Of a stretch of 64,000 bases of DNA, positions 35,955 through 44,392 are shown piece after piece. Numbering within the stretch: position 1 is the stretch's first letter; each line of letters begins with the position of its first letter. Made by a program: the position numbers and the translations under genes. A model generated the notes under the pieces. That model worked only from the letters and a program-made list of their open reading frames with translations. It had not been told where the DNA came from and ran no database searches. The stretch covers positions 2,728,001-2,792,000 of the forward strand of contig OZ244979.1 of assembly GCA_965223095.1 (NCBI GenBank), in the 5' to 3' direction. The stretch is from J054 sp965223095 (GTDB lineage Bacteria; Pseudomonadota; Gammaproteobacteria; Steroidobacterales; GCA-2729495).

Positions 35955-37349
35955 TTAGGCCCTTGCCGCGCCGTGCTTTTCCGCGTGCCGGGCAATAATG
36001 CCCGCACTTTGCTCTTGCAGCACTTGGACGATGCGCTTGCTGCGACCGCTCACCAAGGTGTGCAACAGCACCATGGGAATAGCCACCGTCAAGCCCAACA
36101 CCGTGGTCACCAAGGCCTGGGAAATACCGCCGGCCATGAGCTTCGGATCACCGGTACCGTACAAGGTGATGGCTTGGAAGGTCTGAATCATACCGGTCAC
36201 GGTACCCAGCAAGCCCATGAGCGGCGCCACCACCGAGATAATCTTGATAAACAACAAAGCGCGATTGAGCGCCGGCGTTTCTTTAAAGATTGCCTCGGAC
36301 ATCTTCAGCTCGAGGGTTTCGGTATCCACAGCACGATTAGCGCTATAAACACCGAGTACGCGACCCAATGCATTATCGTCGCTGGGCGTGTCGCTATTGA
36401 GTTGGGCCGAGACCTTGCGGCTGGCAATGCCCAGCACAATCATGCGCTCCAAGGCAATGAGCAGACCGATCACACCCAGGGCGATAATCAAGTAGCCCAC
36501 CAGGCCACCCTGCTGCACACGCTCAAGCAAGTTCGGTCGAGCCACTAGCGAATTGAGCACCCCACCGAGAGTCGGATCCAAGCCCGCGCGAACTTTGCCG
36601 CTGCTGGCACCAAACAACTCCGCGGCGGCATCGATGAACCGCGATTGCTCGGGCTGCCGGGGCAATTCGGACACCGTGCCATTTTCATACTTTAAGTACT
36701 TACCGTCGGTGACCAGATTAAACAGGCCAACACGCACAACTTCCTGCTGCGACTCCGTGCCATCAGCACCGATCACGTTCGTGGTCAGCCGGGCGACCTT
36801 GCCACTTTCCGTCATCTCGCGTTGCAACTCGAACCACAAGCGTTCTACTTCGTCCAAAGACGGTAACTTCGAGCTGCTGCCGATTTTCTTGGCCAAGCCT
36901 TCCAAAAACTCGCCGCGATCAGGATATTGAATGTTGGTCAGAGAGCTATCGAAGCGAGCCCGAGAATCGCCGGCCACCTGCTGCATCACACCGAACAGTT
37001 CTTTCAATGAGCCCAAGCGGGTTTCCAAGTTTTCCGTGAGCGTCCCTAACTCACCCTCATTGGTATCAAACTCGGTTTCCAGTGCCTCGCTGCGATTCTC
37101 CGCGGCTGACTTGCGCCCCTTGGCCTCGTTGAGCAGACGTTGCTGCTCCGCCTTGGCGCTGGCGAACGCTGCTTCGCGCTGCCGGTTTTCACGATTGTCA
37201 CTGACACGACCTTGCTCGATGAGCCGCAACAATTCAGCTGTTGACTTCGCTTTGGGCGCATCTTGGGCGACGACGCTAGGCGCCGAAAAACCGCCGATGA
37301 AAAGGCCGATGACCAGGGCGCAGGCGACGAATTTATTGACAGTAAACAT
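35955..37349 (-). CDS. ttpC: Large ExbB-like protein with periplasmic coiled-coil domain (TtpC type)
   Basis: A 464-residue protein with a signal peptide (about 1-28) and a long Gln/Glu/Arg-rich coiled-coil periplasmic region (about 35-270). Three ExbB/TolQ helices follow: GGLVGYLIIALGVIGLLIALE near residue 280, ISVVAPLMGLLGTVTGMIQ near residue 385, and VLGLTVAIPMVLLHTLV near residue 430. This architecture matches TtpC, the fourth component of TonB2 systems in Vibrio and relatives. Its ATG overlaps the stop of the DUF3450 gene (TAATG), so translation is coupled. Confidence 0.9.
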   Translation of the reverse strand: MFTVNKFVACALVIGLFIGGFSAPSVVAQDAPKAKSTAELLRLIEQGRVSDNRENRQREAAFASAKAEQQRLLNEAKGRKSAAENRSEALETEFDTNEGELGTLTENLETRLGSLKELFGVMQQVAGDSRARFDSSLTNIQYPDRGEFLEGLAKKIGSSSKLPSLDEVERLWFELQREMTESGKVARLTTNVIGADGTESQQEVVRVGLFNLVTDGKYLKYENGTVSELPRQPEQSRFIDAAAELFGASSGKVRAGLDPTLGGVLNSLVARPNLLERVQQGGLVGYLIIALGVIGLLIALERMIVLGIASRKVSAQLNSDTPSDDNALGRVLGVYSANRAVDTETLELKMSEAIFKETPALNRALLFIKIISVVAPLMGLLGTVTGMIQTFQAITLYGTGDPKLMAGGISQALVTTVLGLTVAIPMVLLHTLVSGRSKRIVQVLQEQSAGIIARHAEKHGAARA

Positions 37350-38125
37350 TAGCCAGCCTCCGGTGCATCGATGGGCAATAGCAATAAGTCAGGCGCAACT
37401 TGTTTCTTGGCGATTTGCAATCCGCTCTTGATCTGATTCTTGTACTCATTCCCCAGTTCTTGCCAAGTGCCGCTATCCTGGTCCCAGGCGCCGGAAATCT
37501 TGCCATCCTCGGTTTGGTACAACAGCGCGATTCGCCCAATACGCAACACATCTACCTGCCGCGTGCCTTCGCCGATGGGCAGGTTGTCCTTGTAGGCTTC
37601 GATGGTACGGCCGAAATCATTTTCGATTTGATAGGCCTCGGTCACCTTGCGAAACTTTTCCGCGACCGTGACATCTTGACGCTCCATCAATTCCCTTAAT
37701 CCGGCAACGCGTTCACGGCGCTCATCTAGAAGAAAGGGAATATCCAGCTCAACGAATTGCGACAAACCATCAATCATTTTGACCATGATGGGCACGATTT
37801 GCCGATTGATAACCTCCACTTGATCAATGGAGTCCCGCAACTCAGTCATTTGTGCGCGCTGGTTATCGACTTGCCGCTGCAGCAGGGTATTAAAGACGTT
37901 GAGGCCTTCAATCTCTTTGAGGATCGCTTTGTACTGATCCTCTAGACTGCGTGTCTGTTTGACAACATTGTCGATTCGTTCCTGCGACTCTTGAGCAACC
38001 CGCGTACGCGTCTGCTGCGCGCCGAGCACCCGGTCGAGGGACTGCGCCGCCAGCGTCAACGGTATTAAGAACGTTAATAACGCGCCCGCTGAAACAAGCC
38101 ACGACTTCCAGATATTTGGACTCAT
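37349..38125 (-). CDS. DUF3450 periplasmic coiled-coil protein, first gene of the TonB2-type operon
   Basis: A 258-residue exported protein. The signal peptide is within residues 1-28 (SAGALLTFLIPLTLAAQ). A coiled coil follows (QEQ/RID-rich, about residues 45-110), then DIPFLLDERRERVAGLRELM and a C-terminal YQTEDGKISGAWDQDSG. This is the DUF3450 family, which is almost always found next to TtpC-like ExbB genes. Its exact role is not established; a periplasmic partner of the large ExbB is likely. It is the promoter-proximal gene of seven on the minus strand. Confidence 0.85.
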   Translation of the reverse strand: MSPNIWKSWLVSAGALLTFLIPLTLAAQSLDRVLGAQQTRTRVAQESQERIDNVVKQTRSLEDQYKAILKEIEGLNVFNTLLQRQVDNQRAQMTELRDSIDQVEVINRQIVPIMVKMIDGLSQFVELDIPFLLDERRERVAGLRELMERQDVTVAEKFRKVTEAYQIENDFGRTIEAYKDNLPIGEGTRQVDVLRIGRIALLYQTEDGKISGAWDQDSGTWQELGNEYKNQIKSGLQIAKKQVAPDLLLLPIDAPEAG

Positions 38126-38478
38126 GAAGGATCCCCTTGACTTATTTTTTCGAATTTGGCCAATGCAGAATTCGTGTTTGGCTGCCCGCCATTATTATTA
38201 CGGCGGTTCGCAGCAACGGTGTAACCATACTACAGGTTGGCCAGGGCCTGCATCCAAAATGGACAAGGAATCTCGCTGGCCACAGGCCAGGCAAAATTTC
38301 CATCGCGAACTCTGGCCCGCCAAAGAGCGCGGCGGCCGACACGGACCGAAGCCAAACCCTGACGCCCAGTGCCCGGTAAGCTCATCCACCGGCTGTCGTC
38401 CTGGGCACCGACTGGCTGCTTGCGGCATTTGTCAAAACATCGGTTTTACGGTTGACAGATCGCGTAGCATCCCGGAAC
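38126..38478. other. Divergent intergenic region between the TonB2-type operon and the ilvC-leu leader
   Basis: About 350 bases separate the DUF3450 start (minus) from the leader peptide start (plus). No gene pattern is seen. A perfect TTGACA hexamer lies at 38452-38457, but no good -10 box is found at the right distance, so the plus-strand promoter is not defined. The minus-strand side is AT-rich close to the DUF3450 start and probably holds that operon's promoter. Confidence 0.4.
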
Positions 38479-38613
38479 ATGAATACTATGTTTAATGTGT
38501 ATCAGCAATCCTGCGCGCCACTGGCCGCTGCGCCAGTCAATGGCTTAGTATTGCGCGCCAATTTCCTGCTTCTGAGCCTTGCGCGACAGAGGTGCGGGCC
38601 CGCGGCCGCCTAA
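38479..38613 (+). CDS. Leader peptide of the ilvC-leu operon (attenuation)
   Basis: A 44-codon open frame from ATG 38479 to TAA 38611-38613. Codons 23-34 encode LVLRANFLLLSL, with six Leu and one Val codon. This is the control region expected for a branched-chain amino-acid leader peptide. The stop codon lies between the two alternative RNA stems described in the next entries. No clear ribosome binding site is seen, so the true start could be ATG 38488 (codon 4) instead. Scarce charged Leu-tRNA (or Val-tRNA) would stall the ribosome before 38591 and leave the antiterminator free. Confidence 0.75.
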   Translation: MNTMFNVYQQSCAPLAAAPVNGLVLRANFLLLSLARQRCGPAAA

Positions 38614-38643
38614 GTAGGCAGCTGATACCAAGGACCCCGCACC
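38591..38643 (+). promoter_or_regulatory. Antiterminator of the ilvC-leu attenuator
   Basis: GGTGCGGG at 38591-38598, within the last leader codons, is an exact reverse complement of CCCGCACC at 38636-38643. The latter is the 5' arm of the downstream terminator. The two structures exclude each other. A ribosome that reaches the leader stop at 38613 covers the first arm and lets the terminator form; one stalled on the Leu codons ends about 10 bases short of it. Confidence 0.75.
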
Positions 38644-38667
38644 GAGCCAAGGTAGCGGGGTTTTTTT
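38634..38667 (+). terminator. Rho-independent attenuator terminator before ilvC
   Basis: ACCCCGCACC (38634-38643) pairs with GGT-A-GCGGGGT (38651-38661), ten base pairs with one bulged A and a loop of GAGCCAA. It is followed directly by seven T (38661-38667). This is a textbook intrinsic terminator, located 36 bases before the ilvC start, and it overlaps the antiterminator arm. Confidence 0.85.
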
Positions 38668-38702
38668 ATGCCAATTAACAGGGATATGACAGGGAGAAAC
38701 GG

Positions 38703-39695
38703 ATGAAGATCTATTCCGAGAACGATGTGGACAGTGGCCGCTTAGCTGGCAAAAAAGTCGCCGTGCTGGGCTATGGCAGCCAAGGCCGCGCGCACAGCCT
38801 AAACTTGCGCGACAGCGGCATCCAGGTCGTCATGGGACTGCGGCGGGATGGCGCAACCTGGAAAAAAGCCAACGCCGAAGGTTTGGAAGTTAAGGAGCCC
38901 GCTGATGCCGTGGCCGATGCAGATCTGATCGCCTTCCTGCTACCCGACACCGCGCAAGCTGCGCTGTATGAATCCATAGTGGACAAAATTCCACAGGCTT
39001 GCACCCTGCTGTTCGCCCACGGCTTCAACATTCACTATGGGCAGATCAAACCGCGTGATGATCTCGACGTGGTGCTGATTGCCCCGAAAGGTCCGGGCGA
39101 TCTGGTGCGGCGCCAATACGAACAAGGCAAGGGCGTGCCCTGTCTCATGGCCATCGCCCAAGACGCCAGCGGCCATGCCCAGGCAACCGCGCTGGCCTAT
39201 GCCCATGGCATCGGCGGCGCGCGCGGCGGCATTTTAGAAACCAGCTTCGCAGAAGAAACCGAAACTGACTTGTTCGGCGAGCAGGCGGTCCTTTGTGGTG
39301 GCGCGACAGAATTGGTGCTGGCGGGTTTCGATACCCTTGTCAACGCCGGCTACCAGCCCGAAGTGGCGTACTTCGAATGCATGCATGAGCTGAAACTCAT
39401 TGTCGATCTGCTGCATGAAGGTGGTCTGAAAAAGATGCATGAGTTCATCAGCGAAACCGCGATCTATGGCGATCTGGTCAGCGGACCGCGGGTGGTAGAT
39501 CAGCACAGCCGCGATCGCATGAAAGAAGTTCTCAAGGATATTCAGGATGGCGTTTTTGCGCGCAATTGGATTGCGGAAAACAAGGCCGGTAAACCCGAAT
39601 ATCAGCGCATGATGGACGCCGACTTGAACCATCCCATTGAGAAAGTGGGCCAGGAGCTGCGTGGACGCATGCCCTGGTTAAACGACGAAACCTAG
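38703..39695 (+). CDS. ilvC: Ketol-acid reductoisomerase (NADP+), class I
   Basis: A 330-residue enzyme that converts 2-acetolactate or 2-aceto-2-hydroxybutyrate to the dihydroxy acid in valine/isoleucine synthesis. The cofactor motif is VAVLGYGSQGRAHSLNLRDSG, seen in two parts near residue 20. FAHGFNIHYG, APKGPGDLVRRQYEQGKGVP and the metal-binding DLFGEQAVLCGG near residue 190 follow, with a C-terminal ECMHELKLIVDL block. The short class I length is normal. An AGGGAG box precedes the start. It is the first structural gene after the attenuator. Confidence 0.95.
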   Translation: MKIYSENDVDSGRLAGKKVAVLGYGSQGRAHSLNLRDSGIQVVMGLRRDGATWKKANAEGLEVKEPADAVADADLIAFLLPDTAQAALYESIVDKIPQACTLLFAHGFNIHYGQIKPRDDLDVVLIAPKGPGDLVRRQYEQGKGVPCLMAIAQDASGHAQATALAYAHGIGGARGGILETSFAEETETDLFGEQAVLCGGATELVLAGFDTLVNAGYQPEVAYFECMHELKLIVDLLHEGGLKKMHEFISETAIYGDLVSGPRVVDQHSRDRMKEVLKDIQDGVFARNWIAENKAGKPEYQRMMDADLNHPIEKVGQELRGRMPWLNDET

Positions 39696-39758
39696 GCAAG
39701 TTTCAACTGCCTTAAGGGCCCGGGCGTTGCGTGCCGGGGCGTTGATTGGAGAAGGACC

Positions 39759-41336
39759 ATGACTAAGCAAGCAAATGATCAGGTCGTTATTTTCGATACG
39801 ACCTTGCGCGACGGCGAACAAGCACCGGGCTGCAGCATGACGCTGCGCGAAAAACTCCGGGTTGCGGCAGCGCTGCGCGATTTGCGTGTGGATGTCATCG
39901 AAGCGGGCTTTGCCGCGGCTTCACCCGGCGACTTTGACGCCGTCGCGAAAATTGCCGCGGAGATCGAGGGGCCGACAATCTGTAGCCTCGCCCGTTGCCA
40001 TCCGGGCGACATCGAACGGGCGGCGCGGGCCGTCGAAGCGGCCAAGGCTAAACGCATCCATGTGTTCGTGGCCACCAGCGAAATTCACCGTAAATACAAG
40101 CTGGAACTGGCGAAAGAGGAAATCATTCGCAGTGCGGTGGATGCCGTGAAACTCGCCCGCGAAGCCTGTGACGATGTGGAATTCTCCGCTGAAGATGCCT
40201 CGCGTACCGAACCGGAATACTTGGCCGAAGTCGTGGCGGCGGTCATCGAAGCCGGCGCCGGCACGGTCAATATTCCGGACACGGTCGGCTACACGGTACC
40301 CGATGAGTTTTCTAAATTATTCAAATATTTAAGAGATAATGTTCCGAATATACATGATGCAATATTGAGCGTGCATTGCCACGACGATCTGGGTATGGCC
40401 GTGGCCAATAGCTTGGCCGCGGTGCGCGCGGGCGCCCGCCAAATCGAATGCACCATCAATGGCATCGGCGAGCGCGCCGGAAATTGCTCCTTGGAAGAGG
40501 TCGTGATGGCCATGCACACCCGTGCGGAGCATTTCGGCGTGCAGGCCCAGGTCGACACGCGCAAGCTCTACCCCACCAGTCGCCTGGTTGCCAGCATCAC
40601 CGGCATGCATGTGCCCCGCAACAAGGCGGTCGTGGGCGAAAATGCCTTCGCCCACGAAGCCGGTATCCACCAACACGGCATGCTACGGCACGCATCAACC
40701 TACGAGATCATGCTGCCCGAGGATGTGGGCTTGAGCCGCTCGAATTTGGTACTGGGAAAACACAGCGGACGGCATGCTTTTCGCGAGCGCGTGGTTGAAC
40801 TGGGTTTTGCATTGGATGACGAACAACTCAACGTTGCGTTCAAAGAGTTCAAAAACCTTGCGGACCGCAAAAAGGAAATGTTCGACGCGGATATCGAAGC
40901 CATCATCATGAAAACCGAGGGCGGCAGCAGTGGACCGTGGACCCTGACGGAACTGAACATCACCGCCGGGACCGGCTCCATTGCGGCCGCGGCCGTCAGA
41001 CTCAGCCATACCGACGGCAAAAGTGTGGACGAAGCGGCCGTCGGCGATGGCCCCGTGGAGGCGGCCTTCAAGGCCCTGGAGCGGGCGTCGGGCATCGATC
41101 TGGAGCTACTCAATTTTGAAGTCCGCAGTGTGACCATGGGCGAAGATGCCCAGGGTGAGGTCACGGTCACGGTGGAATATAATGGCGAGAGTTATCGCGG
41201 GAATGGCATCAGTACGGATATCGTTGAAGCGGGTGCCCTGGCCTACCTTGAGGTCATCAACCGCATCTGCCGAAGAGCTAGAAGCGATAAACCGGCAACC
41301 GACTCGACCGCCAAGCACCAGATCGCATCCATATAG
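39759..41336 (+). CDS. leuA: 2-isopropylmalate synthase
   Basis: A 525-residue enzyme catalysing the first committed step of leucine synthesis from 2-ketoisovalerate and acetyl-CoA. FDTTLRDGEQAPGCSM at residues 12-27 carries the metal-binding Asp, SVHCHDDLGMAVANSLAAV near residue 204 the His pair, and GIGERAGNCSLEEVVMA follows. The C-terminal third (from about residue 395) is the leucine-binding allosteric domain (TAGTGSIAAAAV). An AT-rich, rare-codon patch at 40308-40370 lies inside the catalytic domain. The gene belongs to the ilvC-leuA-ilvE-leuCDB operon. Leucine feedback is expected. Confidence 0.95.
   Translation: MTKQANDQVVIFDTTLRDGEQAPGCSMTLREKLRVAAALRDLRVDVIEAGFAAASPGDFDAVAKIAAEIEGPTICSLARCHPGDIERAARAVEAAKAKRIHVFVATSEIHRKYKLELAKEEIIRSAVDAVKLAREACDDVEFSAEDASRTEPEYLAEVVAAVIEAGAGTVNIPDTVGYTVPDEFSKLFKYLRDNVPNIHDAILSVHCHDDLGMAVANSLAAVRAGARQIECTINGIGERAGNCSLEEVVMAMHTRAEHFGVQAQVDTRKLYPTSRLVASITGMHVPRNKAVVGENAFAHEAGIHQHGMLRHASTYEIMLPEDVGLSRSNLVLGKHSGRHAFRERVVELGFALDDEQLNVAFKEFKNLADRKKEMFDADIEAIIMKTEGGSSGPWTLTELNITAGTGSIAAAAVRLSHTDGKSVDEAAVGDGPVEAAFKALERASGIDLELLNFEVRSVTMGEDAQGEVTVTVEYNGESYRGNGISTDIVEAGALAYLEVINRICRRARSDKPATDSTAKHQIASI
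40308..40370 (+). other. AT-rich rare-codon island inside leuA
   Basis: About 60 bases encoding EFSKLFKYLRDNVPNIHDAI use TTA, AGA, ATA, AAT and AAA codons, whereas the rest of leuA is GC-rich. The reading frame and conserved protein are intact. A similar patch lies in hisD at 49033-49104. Gene conversion, a translation-pausing site or an assembly patch could explain it. Confidence 0.6.
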
Positions 41337-41365
41337 ATTGGGCAAGGCTTCAGGGAGCATTAGCC

Positions 41366-42325
41366 ATGAAAAAATGCGCATGGATTTGGCACAACGGCGA
41401 ACTCGTGCCCTGGGAATCCGCCACCGTGCATGTGCTGACCCATGCCTTGCACTACGGCTCGTCGGTGTTCGAAGGCATTCGCGTGTACCCCACACCCAAG
41501 GGTTCGATGATTTTTCGCTTGGGCGCACACACGCGCCGCTTGTTTGACTCGGCGAAAATTCATCGCATTCCCATCCCCAATAGCGCTGCGGACATCGATG
41601 CGGCCTGCCGCGAAGTCATTCTGCGCAATGGTTTAGATAATGGCGCTTATATTCGGCCCATAGCCTTTCGCGGCTATGGCGATATTGGCTTAGCGCCGGC
41701 CGCGGATCATCCGACGGATGTCTCCATCGCCGCTTGGGAATGGGGCGCGTATTTGGGCAGCGACGCGCTGGAGCAAGGCGTGGATGTGTGCATTTCGTCC
41801 TGGCAACGCGTGGCCGCGAACACCATCCCCGCCCTGGCCAAAGCGGGCGGCAACTATCTGTCCAGCACCTTGGTGAGCATGGAAGCGCGCGAGCGCGGTT
41901 TTGCCGAAGGCATTGCCCTGGCCACCGACGGCACCGTCAGTGAGGGCGCGGGCGAAAATCTATTTTTGGTTCGCGACGGCGCCATTATCACACCACCGGC
42001 CGCGGCCGGAATCCTCACGGGCATTACGCGCGACACCATCACGACCCTCGCCACCAGCATGGGCTTGAAAGTCACCGAACGGGCCATTCCGCGGGAAATG
42101 CTCTACATCGCCGATGAAATTTTTCTCACCGGAACCGCGGCCGAAATTACCCCCGTTCGATCGGTGGATCACATCGCTGTGGGCGATGGGCAGCGCGGTG
42201 AGATAACCAAGCGCTTGCAAGACGCCTTCTTTGGTTTGTTCACCGGCGCAACAGAAGATCGCTGGCACTGGTTAGATCCCGTTGATCTGGACACCGATGT
42301 GCATAGCTTAGCCGCGAGTCGCTAA
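41366..42325 (+). CDS. ilvE: Branched-chain amino-acid aminotransferase
   Basis: A 319-residue fold-type IV PLP enzyme for the last step of Val, Ile and Leu synthesis. HALHYGSSVFEGIRVY is at residues 26-41. The Schiff-base Lys is expected in the segment ALAKAGGNYLSSTLVSMEA near residue 155. SEGAGENLFLVRDG near residue 192 and ITRDTITTLA follow, and EIFLTGTAAEITPVRSVD is the C-terminal signature. The gene sits within the leu operon, 29 bases after leuA, and gives the cell a co-regulated final step. Confidence 0.92.
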   Translation: MKKCAWIWHNGELVPWESATVHVLTHALHYGSSVFEGIRVYPTPKGSMIFRLGAHTRRLFDSAKIHRIPIPNSAADIDAACREVILRNGLDNGAYIRPIAFRGYGDIGLAPAADHPTDVSIAAWEWGAYLGSDALEQGVDVCISSWQRVAANTIPALAKAGGNYLSSTLVSMEARERGFAEGIALATDGTVSEGAGENLFLVRDGAIITPPAAAGILTGITRDTITTLATSMGLKVTERAIPREMLYIADEIFLTGTAAEITPVRSVDHIAVGDGQRGEITKRLQDAFFGLFTGATEDRWHWLDPVDLDTDVHSLAASR

Positions 42326-42370
42326 TCCAACGAGCCTCGCCAAGAACCCACCGCAACACTCAGGAGAAGC

Positions 42371-43786
42371 ATGGTCATGAGCGGTCAATCGCTGTTCGAC
42401 AAAGTCTGGCAAGACCATATCGTCACGCCGGAAAGCCCGAACAACCCCGCGGTGTTGTACATCGATCTGCACCTAATTCACGAAGTGACCACACCCCAAG
42501 CCTTCAACCTACTGCGCGAACGTGGGCTCAAAGTGCGCCGGCCTGATCTGACCTTGGCCACCATGGACCATTCGACACCAACGGTGCCGGTCCCAAGCTT
42601 GGCCGACCTGGATGTGGTGGCCGAAACCGCCGCGGCCGGACAAATCCGCGCCATGATCAAAAACTGCGCAGACTTTGGCATCGAGCTGCATGGCTTTGAT
42701 AGCGACTATCGCGGCATCGTGCACGTGATCGGGCCGGAAATCGGCGCCACCCAGCCGGGCAAGACCATCGTCTGTGGCGACAGCCATTCCAGTACCCACG
42801 GCGCCTTTGGCGCCCTGGCCTTCGGCATCGGCAGCACCGAAGTCAATCACGTCTTGGCAACCCAAACCTTGCTGCAGCGTAAACCGAAAACCATGGCCGT
42901 CAATGTCGAGGGCACACTCCCCGCCGGCGTGGGTGCCAAAGACATCATTCTGGCGATCATCGGCCAAATCGGAGTGGATGGTGGCGTCGGCCATGTCATT
43001 GAATTTCGCGGCAGCACCATTCGGGCCTTGACCATGGAGCAGCGCATGACCGTCTGCAACATGACCATCGAAGGCGGCGCCAGGGCCGGTATGATCGCGC
43101 CCGATGACAGCACGGTTGAATTTTTGGCGGGTCGCCCACAGGTGCCCCAGGGCCAGGCTTGGGATGCCGCCGTGGCCCGCTGGCTTGCCCTGCCCTCGGA
43201 CGACAATGCTCAGTTCGACAAGGAGGTCAGCATCGACGTTAGTGATCTCCAGCCCATGGTCACCTTTGGCACCAATCCGGGCATGGTGGTGCCGGTCACC
43301 GCCAGCATCCCCACGAACAACCACGACATTAGTTTCCGCAAAGCGCTGGACTATATGGGCTTTGAACCGGGTCAACGCATGCTAGGAACCGCCATTAACA
43401 CGGTATTCGTGGGCAGTTGTACGAATTCTCGCCTCAGCGATTTGCGTCAAACCGCCGAGTACCTGCAGGGCCGCAAAGTAGCGGACAATATTCGGATGTT
43501 GGTGGTGCCCGGTTCGCAGTCGGTCAAAGCACAGGCCGAGGCGGAAGGCCTGGACGAGGTTTTCCAAGCCGCCGGCGCGGAATGGCGCGAATCTGGCTGC
43601 TCCATGTGCTTGGGCATGAATGGTGACGTGGTCGCCCCCGGCCAGATCTGCGTCAGCACGAGCAACCGTAATTTCGAAGGACGGCAAGGCGTTGGGGCGC
43701 GAACGGTGCTGGCCAGCCCGGCCACCGCCGCCGCGTCCGCCATTGCGGGTCATATCGCGGATCCGCGTGAACTATTAGCCCAATAG
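42371..43786 (+). CDS. leuC: 3-isopropylmalate dehydratase large subunit
   Basis: A 471-residue aconitase-family subunit that with LeuD isomerises 2- to 3-isopropylmalate. The 4Fe-4S ligands are in VGSCTNSRLSDL (near residue 349) and in GCSMCLGMNGD (near residue 410). VCGDSHSSTHGAFGALAFGIG near residue 133 (seen in two parts) is the substrate loop. Start ATG 42371 has an AGGAG box; ATG 42377 is an alternative. Normal length. It is 45 bases after ilvE. Confidence 0.95.
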   Translation: MVMSGQSLFDKVWQDHIVTPESPNNPAVLYIDLHLIHEVTTPQAFNLLRERGLKVRRPDLTLATMDHSTPTVPVPSLADLDVVAETAAAGQIRAMIKNCADFGIELHGFDSDYRGIVHVIGPEIGATQPGKTIVCGDSHSSTHGAFGALAFGIGSTEVNHVLATQTLLQRKPKTMAVNVEGTLPAGVGAKDIILAIIGQIGVDGGVGHVIEFRGSTIRALTMEQRMTVCNMTIEGGARAGMIAPDDSTVEFLAGRPQVPQGQAWDAAVARWLALPSDDNAQFDKEVSIDVSDLQPMVTFGTNPGMVVPVTASIPTNNHDISFRKALDYMGFEPGQRMLGTAINTVFVGSCTNSRLSDLRQTAEYLQGRKVADNIRMLVVPGSQSVKAQAEAEGLDEVFQAAGAEWRESGCSMCLGMNGDVVAPGQICVSTSNRNFEGRQGVGARTVLASPATAAASAIAGHIADPRELLAQ

Positions 43787-43807
43787 CCCTATTCCCGGAG
43801 AGCAAGC

Positions 43808-44392
43808 ATGGAAAAAGTGATTCGCATTGAGTCGAAAACCGTCGTGCTGCCACAGACGGATATCGATACCGACCAAATCATGCCCGCGCGTTTTTTGACG
43901 ACGACCAACAAAGAAGGCTTGGGCGAAGCGGCATTCGCCGAATGGCGGTATGACAAATCAGGCGCAGCCATCCCTGATTTTCCATTAAACCAGCCCGGCG
44001 CGGCTGATAGTCAAGTGTTAGTCGCCGGCAATAATTTTGGTTGCGGATCGTCGCGCGAGCACGCGCCTTGGGGTTTGGTGGACTTTGGATTTCGCGCGGT
44101 TATCAGCACGCAAATTGCCGATATCTTTCGCAACAACTCGCTGAAAAATGGTCTGGTGCCCATCATCGTTCCTGAAGATATCCATCAGTGGCTGCTCGAT
44201 AATCCCGGTGCCACGGTGGTGGTTGATGTTGAACAGCAAACCCTCGAATTGCCCGATGGCCGGCGCGTGGAATTCCCTATTGATGGATTTTCCAAACACT
44301 GTTTAATGGCAGGCGTGGATCAACTCGGCTATTTATTGAAGCAAGACCCGGCCATTAGCGAATTTGAACGGAGTCGCGCATGGCAGCCCTAA
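43808..44392 (+). CDS. leuD: 3-isopropylmalate dehydratase small subunit
   Basis: A 194-residue swivel domain partner of LeuC. The motif GNNFGCGSSREHAPWGL near residue 75 is diagnostic and binds substrate. LPQTDIDTDQIMPARFL is the N-terminal signature, and FRNNSLKNGLVPI follows the active loop. The stop overlaps leuB by 13 bases, so translation is coupled. The next gene completes the leucine route. Confidence 0.95.
   Translation: MEKVIRIESKTVVLPQTDIDTDQIMPARFLTTTNKEGLGEAAFAEWRYDKSGAAIPDFPLNQPGAADSQVLVAGNNFGCGSSREHAPWGLVDFGFRAVISTQIADIFRNNSLKNGLVPIIVPEDIHQWLLDNPGATVVVDVEQQTLELPDGRRVEFPIDGFSKHCLMAGVDQLGYLLKQDPAISEFERSRAWQP

Noticed and set aside
35916..36548. Antisense open frame of 210 codons across the large exbB-like gene
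   Set aside because: It lies opposite a clear membrane-protein gene and shows only His/Gln-rich low-complexity sequence.
42509..43375. Long antisense open frame (288 codons) across leuC
   Set aside because: Long antisense frames are common in GC-rich genes. The leuC frame carries all family motifs and this one none.
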